Positions 1-5,791 of a DNA stretch of 6,851 nucleotides are shown one piece after another (the first letter of the stretch is position 1; every line of letters starts with the position of its first letter). The translations under genes were made by a program, and so were the position numbers. The notes under the pieces were generated by a model, which had not been told where the DNA came from, did no database searches, and saw only the letters and a list, made by a program, of their open reading frames with translations. The stretch spans positions 1 through 6,851 of the forward strand of contig JAHZES010000114.1 in the NCBI GenBank assembly GCA_019421725.1. The letters run 5' to 3'. The stretch is from Clostridiales bacterium. GTDB lineage: Bacteria > Bacillota > Clostridia > Oscillospirales > Acutalibacteraceae.

Positions 1-1384
1 GCACCCGGTTGGAAAGCACCACCAGTCCCAACGGCACGGCCTCGCCGCAAACTGCTCCGTCCTCTGAAAAATCATCACACTTTGCCAAGAGCAAAACCCG
101 ACAGCCCTTTTCCGAAAAAGCACGGACTGCAGTCTCCACATTTGCAAACTGATCCTTTAAAATAAACTCCGGCGCTCCAAACACATAGCATTCATCTGCC
201 GAAAATGCGGCGGCACTATACTTGATGGCCGAGGAAAACGGCAAAACTTTTACGGCGGCGCGCGCCTGTCCGGCTGCAAAACGTGCGCGAACCGCTTCCA
301 TCGTGTGGTTGTCGGCGGTCATGGCTGCCGTAAAATCAGACAGCAGAGCCGCTATCCGCTCCTTGTCCCACTCCGGATTCAGCACGGCAACATCGACGAC
401 CTCCATCTTATTTTCAGTGATCGTTCCCGTTTTGTCCACACAAAGCACATCGACACGCGCTAAGGTCTCGATGCATCCTAGTTCATGCACCAGCGTCCGT
501 TTTTTTGCCAGACGCATTACGCTGACCGCCAGCGCAACACTGGTTAAAAGATACAGGCCTTCCGGAATCATACCGATCAGCGCGGCGGAAGTGCTGACTA
601 TCGCATCCTTCCAGGAATGCTGCAAAACAAAGTGTTCATTATTGATCATAAAAAAGCCGATTGGAAGGATCAAGATTCCAATTATCTGCACCAAGCGTGT
701 CAAGGACTTCATCATTGCACCCTGTACCCTTTTGCTGGACTTCTTCGATTCCAGCGTCAAACAGGAGACAAATGAATCTGCTCCAACTTTTTCTAGTTGT
801 GCACGGCATTCCCCGGAAACAACAAAGCTGCCGGAAAGCAGCTCGTCGCCGCTCCTTTTGGTGATCTCTACCGATTCTCCGGTAATCAATGCTTCATTTA
901 CCTGAAGCTCGCCATCGCGAACGATCGCATCAGCGCAAATCTGATTTCCTGCAGAAAATATCACAATATCATCCAGGACCAGTTCTTCCGTCGGCAGAGA
1001 AATTTTTTCCCCGCCTCTTACCACAGTCGCTCGCGGCACGTTCAACAAATTCAGCTGGTCAAGGATCTTTTTGGATTTAATTTCCTGAATGATTCCAATC
1101 GCTGTGTTGGCGGCAATCACCACGAGAAAGGTCATATGCACCCATGCGCCCACAAACGCAAGCGCACACGCAATAATAAAGAAAATCAGATTAAAATAAG
1201 TACAGACGTTACCTGCAATAATCTGAGCGACCGTTCGTGTCGGAGGTTCCACCGGCGTGTTCAGGTACCCCTGCTGCACCCGGAGATCCGCCTGTTCTGC
1301 CGAAAGCCCCTGCTGCGGATCCGGCGCAAAACGCTCTACCTGCGGCCTGACATTCTGTTTAGATTCTTTTTGCCTGATCTTCAT
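1..1384 (-). CDS. P-type cation-transporting ATPase, CtpE-like (C-terminus beyond the left edge)
   Basis: ATP-driven cation pump of the inner membrane; 461 N-terminal residues are in the window. Seen: two membrane helices at about 54-97, an actuator domain with TGES at 168-171, helices at about 232-247 and 262-292 with the ion-site motif PEGL at 274-277, and the phosphorylation motif DKTGT at 317-321 (phosphorylated Asp317). The start of the nucleotide-binding domain follows, with F383 and K388 in the usual ATP-binding spacing and FGAPE at 402-406. The region around M4 (PEGLYLLTS, then ELGCIETLARVDVLCVDKTG) resembles the CtpE group, whose mycobacterial member transports calcium, so calcium is the best guess for substrate but is not shown. 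The start at 1384 is supported by GGAGAAG at 1392-1398, 7 nt upstream. The hinge, second half of the N-domain and remaining helices lie outside. It lies 48 bp downstream of the DUF4190-like gene and is probably co-transcribed with it. The family call is firm; the ion is not. Confidence 0.93.
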   Translation of the reverse strand, partial: MKIRQKESKQNVRPQVERFAPDPQQGLSAEQADLRVQQGYLNTPVEPPTRTVAQIIAGNVCTYFNLIFFIIACALAFVGAWVHMTFLVVIAANTAIGIIQEIKSKKILDQLNLLNVPRATVVRGGEKISLPTEELVLDDIVIFSAGNQICADAIVRDGELQVNEALITGESVEITKRSGDELLSGSFVVSGECRAQLEKVGADSFVSCLTLESKKSSKRVQGAMMKSLTRLVQIIGILILPIGFFMINNEHFVLQHSWKDAIVSTSAALIGMIPEGLYLLTSVALAVSVMRLAKKRTLVHELGCIETLARVDVLCVDKTGTITENKMEVVDVAVLNPEWDKERIAALLSDFTAAMTADNHTMEAVRARFAAGQARAAVKVLPFSSAIKYSAAAFSADECYVFGAPEFILKDQFANVETAVRAFSEKGCRVLLLAKCDDFSEDGAVCGEAVPLGLVVLSNRV

Positions 1385-1432
1385 AAATTTACTTCTCCGA
1401 TAAAAAGTAGTGAGCTGCAGCGGTATTCCTGT

Positions 1433-1846
1433 TCATCTGGCGATAGACGATGAAACCGACGACGCATTCGATGACGCATCTGCAAACAGCTGCAAAAATG
1501 CAGAAGGATCTGCTGAGTAACTGCCAAACTTTAAAGTCATCCAAAGTGAAACAGCCAGACCGACCAGTCCAAAAACAAAACCGAGGTAGGTGATACTTTG
1601 ACGATTTCCTTTTAAAAAGGCGACCGCCGAACAGACAACACCCAGGCATGCCAATGGAGGAAAAATTCCGAAGGAAAACAGATGCACCAACGAAAAAACA
1701 AAACCGGATACAGAAATTCCACGCGCCGGGAATTGAAACGGATATTGATTGATATCGTCCGTCGGCAAGTAAGAAAGGCGAGGCTTTTCCGCCCTGAGTG
1801 TTTCCCGGGAAATACTGTTCGTTTTTTGTTCCTGTGAATGATTCAT
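1433..1846 (-). CDS. Small DUF4190-like membrane protein
   Basis: A 137-residue protein of unknown function. The first 40 or so residues are polar and probably cytoplasmic. A hydrophobic block follows, with about three membrane segments (about 43-60, 62-78 and 85-104). A short basic GNRQ turn lies between segments two and three, and the tail is rich in Ser/Ala. The Gly-rich repeated pattern (GISVSGFVFSLV, then YLGFVFGLVGLAVSL) is what is seen in DUF4190-type proteins; this match is by eye. I chose the start at 1846 because AAAGGG lies about 9-10 nt upstream. An in-frame ATG at 1897 would add 17 Cys/basic residues, lacks a good ribosome site and would lie inside the leader palindrome. A longer ORF on the same strand in another frame (1389-1913) overlaps it but has a Cys/Phe-rich shadow composition. 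It is the first gene after the leftward promoter and lies directly upstream of the P-type ATPase, so an accessory role to the pump is possible but unproven. Confidence 0.72.
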   Translation of the reverse strand: MNHSQEQKTNSISRETLRAEKPRLSYLPTDDINQYPFQFPARGISVSGFVFSLVHLFSFGIFPPLACLGVVCSAVAFLKGNRQSITYLGFVFGLVGLAVSLWMTLKFGSYSADPSAFLQLFADASSNASSVSSSIAR

Positions 1847-1876
1847 GGGGCAGCACCCTTTCAATTGACATCTCAC

Positions 1877-1903
1877 TCCGTTTTGCGCACACCGCAAAAC
1901 GGA
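1877..1903. repeat. Perfect 11-bp inverted repeat, 5-bp spacer, in the DUF4190/ATPase leader
   Basis: Arms TCCGTTTTGCG (1877-1887) and CGCAAAACGGA (1893-1903) are exact reverse complements separated by CACAC. The repeat begins about 6 nt after the predicted leftward transcription start and ends about 30 nt before the DUF4190 start codon. No T-run follows it in either direction, so it is not a simple intrinsic terminator. It could be an operator for a dimeric repressor placed just downstream of the promoter, or a 5' hairpin that stabilises the mRNA. The symmetry is seen directly; the function is inferred. Confidence 0.7.
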
Positions 1904-1915
1904 AAGGTTTCATTT

Positions 1916-1944
1916 ATCATACCAGTTTATGCTGGAAAATTCAA
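1916..1944 (-). promoter_or_regulatory. Sigma-A-type promoter for the DUF4190/P-type ATPase unit
   Basis: Read on the minus strand, TTGAAT (1944-1939) and TATGAT (1921-1916) are separated by exactly 17 bp. The predicted start is near 1909, giving a leader of about 60 nt that contains the inverted repeat at 1877-1903. It is divergent from the ABC exporter promoter. Confidence 0.6.
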
Positions 1945-1980
1945 GTCATTGGGGCTGCAGGATCGAGTATTCATTCCGCC

Positions 1981-2009
1981 TTGCAAGCCGCATCTCAATC
2001 GGTTATAAT
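1981..2009 (+). promoter_or_regulatory. Sigma-A-type promoter for the ABC exporter
   Basis: TTGCAA (1981-1986) and a perfect TATAAT (2004-2009) are separated by 17 bp. The predicted start is near 2016, leaving a leader of about 40 nt before the strong ribosome site GGAGGA (2044-2049) and the ATG at 2055. Its -35 box lies about 37 bp from the -35 box of the leftward promoter. Confidence 0.68.
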
Positions 2010-2054
2010 ACTTAAAGTCGACATATTGCAGAATACATACAGCGGAGGAAATTT

Positions 2055-3797
2055 ATGCGGATTTTAAAACGGTTTGTGAGTTATTATAAACCATATCGGT
2101 TTCTGTTCTGGTTTGACATGGTCTGCGCGCTGGTTCTTTCAGCAATTGACTTGGCGTTTCCTCAGGTCTTGAACGGATTGACAAAGGGACTTTTCACGCG
2201 GCCCGGAGAAGAAATCCTGCGATGGATTTTCTGGATCGGCGGCGGAATGCTTGTTTTGTACCTGATCCGTTTTGGCTGCCAGTATTTTATTACTACCTGG
2301 GGACACATTATGGGAGCCCGAATGGAAAGCAACATGCGTCAGGATCTGTTTGACCATCTGCAGCGCCTCTCCTTTTCGTATTATGACAAAAACAACACCG
2401 GCGAAATGATGAGCAAGCTGCTTTCGGATTTATTTGATATTTCTGAGCTGGCGCACCACGGGCCAGAAAATATTTTTATCTCTCTGTTGAAGATCATCGG
2501 ATCTTTTATTCTTTTGATGAGAGTCAATGTTAAAATGACTTTGATCCTGATTGCGGTCACCGCCGTAATGGTCGTATTTTCCTTTCTTCAAAACGGCAAG
2601 ATGCGGGAAACCTTTATGGATAACCGAAGAAAAATCGCCAAGGTCAATGCCCGCGTGCAGGACAGTCTTTCCGGCATCCGTGTGGTAAAGTCCTTTGGCA
2701 ACGAAGCTTTAGAACAGGAAAAATTTCGCAAAACCAACGAGCAATTTTTGGAGTCCAAAAACAGCAATTACCGCGTAATGGGTCAGTTTCACGCCGGAAA
2801 TGCGTTCTTTCTCGGTGTTCTTTACACCTCTGTTTTAGTAACGGGAGGCGTTTCGATTGCAAACGGCTCGCTTTCCCTTTCTGATTTGGCTCTTTATGTG
2901 CTGTATATCAACATTTTTATGGGACCGATTGAAACACTGATCAATTTTACGGAAATGTTTCAAAAAGGATATGCCGGATTCTGCCGTTTTATGGAGGTTG
3001 TCGACACAGAACCGGAAATTGTTGACGCTCCCAACGCCCTTCCTCTTTCCAATGTAAAAGGAGAAATCGCTTTTCACGACGTCTCCTTTGGTTACAACAA
3101 CGGAGAACACGTACTCCATCATGTAAATTTTTCGATTCCAAGCGGCAAAACCGTTGCGCTGGTCGGTCCTTCCGGCGGCGGAAAAACAACGCTCTGCTCC
3201 CTGATTCCTCGCTTTTATGATGTGACCGAAGGCAGCATCACCATTGACGGAAACGATGTTCGCAGTCTGACGCTCCATTCACTCCGCAGCGCTATTGGCA
3301 TTGTGCAGCAGGATGTCTATCTGTTTGGCGGCACCATTCGCGAAAATATCTTATACGGAAAACCGGACGCTACCGAGGACGAGCTGATTGCCGCTGCCAA
3401 ACGCGCCAACATTCATGATTTTATTCTTTCCTTGCCGCAGGGCTATGACACCAGCGCCGGTGAAAGGGGCGTACGGCTTTCCGGAGGCCAAAAGCAGCGC
3501 ATCGCCATTGCCCGTGTCTTCCTGAAAAACCCGAAGATCCTGATTTTAGACGAAGCCACCTCTGCTCTGGACAACGAAAGTGAACGGCATATCCAGCAGG
3601 CATTGGAGCAGCTTTCTATTGGCAGAACCACATTGGTGATCGCGCACCGGCTCAGCACGATTCGTAATGCGGATGAAATTCTGGTAATCAACGATGAAGG
3701 AATTCGTGAACGGGGAACTCACGAAGAATTGCTCGCAAAAAACGGGTTATATGCAGAGTATTACAATATGCAATTTGACCATGAAGACAACGCGTAA
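2055..3797 (+). CDS. ABC exporter half-transporter (fused membrane and ATPase domains)
   Basis: A 580-residue, full-length type I ABC exporter subunit of the inner membrane. The membrane domain has six predicted helices (about 16-36, 56-80, 138-156, 159-178, 248-268 and 276-298). The ATPase domain follows from about 338: A-loop Tyr347, Walker A GPSGGGKTT at 371-379, Q-loop Gln419, GERG just before the signature LSGGQ at 475-479, Walker B ending in Asp499 with catalytic Glu500, D-loop SALD at 503-506, and H-loop His531. Every catalytic residue is present. With no adjacent partner gene, a homodimer is the simplest reading. GGAGGA 5 nt upstream fixes the start. The gene is monocistronic, with its own promoter and a terminator just downstream. 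Exporters of this type move drugs, lipids or peptides; nothing here identifies the substrate. There is no peptidase domain at the N-terminus and no bacteriocin gene nearby, so a dedicated peptide exporter is unlikely. Confidence 0.95.
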   Translation: MRILKRFVSYYKPYRFLFWFDMVCALVLSAIDLAFPQVLNGLTKGLFTRPGEEILRWIFWIGGGMLVLYLIRFGCQYFITTWGHIMGARMESNMRQDLFDHLQRLSFSYYDKNNTGEMMSKLLSDLFDISELAHHGPENIFISLLKIIGSFILLMRVNVKMTLILIAVTAVMVVFSFLQNGKMRETFMDNRRKIAKVNARVQDSLSGIRVVKSFGNEALEQEKFRKTNEQFLESKNSNYRVMGQFHAGNAFFLGVLYTSVLVTGGVSIANGSLSLSDLALYVLYINIFMGPIETLINFTEMFQKGYAGFCRFMEVVDTEPEIVDAPNALPLSNVKGEIAFHDVSFGYNNGEHVLHHVNFSIPSGKTVALVGPSGGGKTTLCSLIPRFYDVTEGSITIDGNDVRSLTLHSLRSAIGIVQQDVYLFGGTIRENILYGKPDATEDELIAAAKRANIHDFILSLPQGYDTSAGERGVRLSGGQKQRIAIARVFLKNPKILILDEATSALDNESERHIQQALEQLSIGRTTLVIAHRLSTIRNADEILVINDEGIRERGTHEELLAKNGLYAEYYNMQFDHEDNA

Positions 3798-3810
3798 AAT
3801 TTCCTTCGAG

Positions 3811-3858
3811 ATATAAAAATCGGCGCCGAACTGTACATCGGCGCCGATTTTCCTTTTT
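3811..3858. terminator. Bidirectional intrinsic terminator between the ABC exporter and rex
   Basis: Arms TCGGCGCCGA (3820-3829) and TCGGCGCCGA (3838-3847) pair across an 8-nt loop. The stem is lengthened by AAAA (3816-3819) pairing with TTTT (3848-3851), giving 14 bp. Rightward it is followed by TTTTCCTTTTT, and leftward by a run of five T on the minus strand. It begins about 20 bp after the ABC exporter stop and lies just past the rex stop, so it can end both convergent transcripts. Confidence 0.88.
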
Positions 3859-3868
3859 ATAACGATCG

Positions 3869-4519
3869 TCAATCTGCTTTGTTTTGCTCCCGGTTGGTGA
3901 TTCGGTAACAAAGCGTCATCAAACTGTCGTTCATATGAACATTCTCTACAATGACATCCGGATGCTGCGCAGAAAAATCATAATGACTGAAATTCCAGAA
4001 GCTCTTGATTCCGAGCGCGATCAATTGCTCGCTGATCCCTTCCGCAGCAGCCATGGGCAGGCAAAGTATTGCTACCGTGGGGGTATTCATCCTGCAGAAA
4101 TTTTCGATCTCTGCAGGATTCATAACCGGAATATCTCGAATCTTCTGACCGATCAGATCCGGATTGTTGTCAAAAATACCGATCAGCGAAAACCCCTTGC
4201 TTTCAAACGACATATGGGTCGCCACAGCACGCCCCAGATTTCCTGCACCAATCAGAATTGTTTTATATCTGGCGTTTAAGCCCAGAATACCGCCAATTTC
4301 CTCTTTGAGCTGATGCACCATATAACCGTAGCCCTGTTGACCGAAGCCGCCAAAGCAGTTGAGATCCTGACGGATCTGCGATGCGGTCAGCCCCATTCGA
4401 GCGGACAGCTCCCGTGACGAAATGCGGCTGATTCCTCTGCGTTCAAGCTCAGAAAGAAATCGATAATACCGAGGAAGCCTCCGGATGACAGACATTGATA
4501 TTTTATCTTTTTTCTGCAT
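3869..4519 (-). CDS. rex: Redox-sensing transcriptional repressor Rex
   Basis: A 216-residue cytoplasmic repressor. In this family, NAD+ or no ligand permits binding to target promoters, and NADH releases the protein, inducing fermentation and NADH-oxidising genes. Seen: an N-terminal winged-helix domain with the hallmark run ISSRELSARMGLTASQIRQD and then CFGGFGQQGYGY (to about residue 66). A Rossmann fold follows with GAGNLG at 91-96 and DNNPDLIG at 117-124, and the C-terminal VENVHMNDSLMTLCYRI helix ends it. Length is typical. I chose the ATG at 4519 because MQKKDKISMSVIRRLPRYYR matches the usual Rex N-terminus. GAAAGG lies upstream at a long spacing (15 nt). An in-frame ATG at 4564 would add 15 Gly/Ser/basic residues; start confidence is moderate. 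It is last in the apparent acn-icd-rex operon. I found no Rex-type palindrome (TTGTTAA-N4-TTAACAA style) in the window; the operon promoter lies outside it. Confidence 0.95.
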   Translation of the reverse strand: MQKKDKISMSVIRRLPRYYRFLSELERRGISRISSRELSARMGLTASQIRQDLNCFGGFGQQGYGYMVHQLKEEIGGILGLNARYKTILIGAGNLGRAVATHMSFESKGFSLIGIFDNNPDLIGQKIRDIPVMNPAEIENFCRMNTPTVAILCLPMAAAEGISEQLIALGIKSFWNFSHYDFSAQHPDVIVENVHMNDSLMTLCYRITNREQNKAD

Positions 4520-4591
4520 GCCGAAACCATCATACCTTTCTTTTGAGCCGGAGCCGCCCCTCATCGACCGCTCAGCCCGGGCGTAATTTGC

Positions 4592-5764
4592 TTATTTTTG
4601 CAGCTTCTCCACCGTTTGCATTACGTAATCGCCAAATTCCCGGCAGGTGCAACCGGTATCTCGGCCGGTGATCTTCAGTTTCTTTTCCTCAAACATGCAG
4701 ATATCAAGCGCACGCTCCAGGAGATCGGCCTGCCTCTGCTTGCCGATGTGGGAAAGCAGCATCACAGTTGCACGCAGCATGGAGCACGGGTCTGCATAAT
4801 CGCCGCGGCCCTCCGTCATCATGCGTGGCGCGGAGCCGTGGATCGCCTCAAACATAGCGTACCGTTTACCCAAATTTGCGCTGCCAGCCGTTCCGACTCC
4901 ACCCTGGAACTCGGCGGCTTCATCTGTAATAATATCGCCGTAAAGATTCGGAAGGACAAAAACCTTGAAGTCCGAACGGCGCTTGGGATCGACCAGCTTT
5001 GCTGTTGTGATGTCGATATACCAGTCATCTGTAGCGATCTCCGGATAATCCTCGCCGACTTTCTGACTCAGCTTAAGGAATTTGCCGTCGGTTGTTTTGA
5101 TAATATTCGCCTTGGTGATAATCGAGACCCGTCCCTTGTGATTTTTCTTTGCATAATCATAAGCAAGACGGGCGATGCGGTCGGTTCCCTGCGTGGTAGT
5201 GACGGTAAAATCAATTGCGAGATCGTCAGTTACATTGACGCCGTCGGAACCGAGCGTATAGGCGCCTTCGGTGTTTTCGCGGAAGAAGGTCCAATCGATC
5301 CCCTGTTCCGGCACCTTTACGGGGCGGACATTTGCAAACAGATCAAGCTCCTTGCGCATTGCAACATTGGCGCTTTCAATATTCGGCCACGGATCGCCTG
5401 CACGCGGCGTGGTGGTCGGCCCCTTGAGGATAACATGGCACTCCTTAAGCTGTGCAAGCACATCGTCCGGAATTGCCTTCATACAGGCAACTCGGTTTTC
5501 AATGGTCAATCCGTCAATATAACGAAATTCCACCTTACCGGCATCCACTTCCTCCTGAAGCAGATGCTCCAGAACACGGGCAGATTCCTTGGTAATGATC
5601 GGGCCAATACCGTCGCCGCCACAAACGCCGATGATGATTTTATCGAGCTTGCTGTAATCGACAAAATCACCCTCCTGTTTCATGCGTTCCACACGGGCAA
5701 GCTGTTTGCGCATGACTTTTTCAAACTGTGCCAGCGCGCTTTTGATTTGTTGTTCCTGATCCAT
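4592..5764 (-). CDS. icd: Isocitrate dehydrogenase (isocitrate/isopropylmalate dehydrogenase family)
   Basis: A 390-residue cytoplasmic enzyme that oxidatively decarboxylates isocitrate to 2-oxoglutarate. Seen: GDGIGP at 50-55, the substrate loop SANVAMR at 131-137 (the SxNxxxR pattern of isocitrate enzymes), Arg147, RENTEGAY with Tyr169, catalytic Lys218 in ITKAN, Asp251, Asp277 and Asp281 for the metal, and HGSAPRM at 309-315. Residues 1-42 are a charged, probably helical extension before the first beta strand. The cofactor position reads Arg314-Met315, where E. coli NADP enzyme has Lys-Tyr and NAD enzymes usually have an acidic residue, so NAD versus NADP is unresolved. The start at 5764 has AGGAAGG about 11 nt upstream. 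It begins 27 bp after the aconitase stop, in the same reading phase. Isopropylmalate or tartrate dehydrogenase is less likely given the SxN motif and the aconitase neighbour. Confidence 0.92.
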   Translation of the reverse strand: MDQEQQIKSALAQFEKVMRKQLARVERMKQEGDFVDYSKLDKIIIGVCGGDGIGPIITKESARVLEHLLQEEVDAGKVEFRYIDGLTIENRVACMKAIPDDVLAQLKECHVILKGPTTTPRAGDPWPNIESANVAMRKELDLFANVRPVKVPEQGIDWTFFRENTEGAYTLGSDGVNVTDDLAIDFTVTTTQGTDRIARLAYDYAKKNHKGRVSIITKANIIKTTDGKFLKLSQKVGEDYPEIATDDWYIDITTAKLVDPKRRSDFKVFVLPNLYGDIITDEAAEFQGGVGTAGSANLGKRYAMFEAIHGSAPRMMTEGRGDYADPCSMLRATVMLLSHIGKQRQADLLERALDICMFEEKKLKITGRDTGCTCREFGDYVMQTVEKLQK

Positions 5765-5791
5765 TGCTGCAACATCCTTCCTGTTATCTGC

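Noticed and set aside
222..905. A 227-residue plus-strand frame, plus smaller ones to 1453.
   Set aside because: It lies antisense to the P-type ATPase, whose actuator and phosphorylation motifs are intact on the minus strand.
1389..1913. A 174-residue minus-strand frame overlapping the DUF4190-like gene.
   Set aside because: It is rich in Cys, Phe and Arg with no coherent membrane or domain pattern, and would overlap the palindrome and the promoter -10 edge. The other frame has clean membrane segments and a ribosome site.
1847..2054. Searched for a Rex operator, riboswitch or small RNA in the divergent region.
   Set aside because: No TTGT/ACAA-type Rex palindrome and no recognised riboswitch core were seen; only promoters, ribosome sites and the inverted repeat can be supported.
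3884..4279. A 131-residue plus-strand frame.
   Set aside because: It is the antisense shadow of rex, with no ribosome site or recognisable family.
4575..4582. GCCCGGGC palindrome between icd and rex, considered as a terminator or operator.
   Set aside because: It is 8 bp with no loop and no T-run, so it could not form a useful hairpin; chance is likely in G+C-rich sequence.
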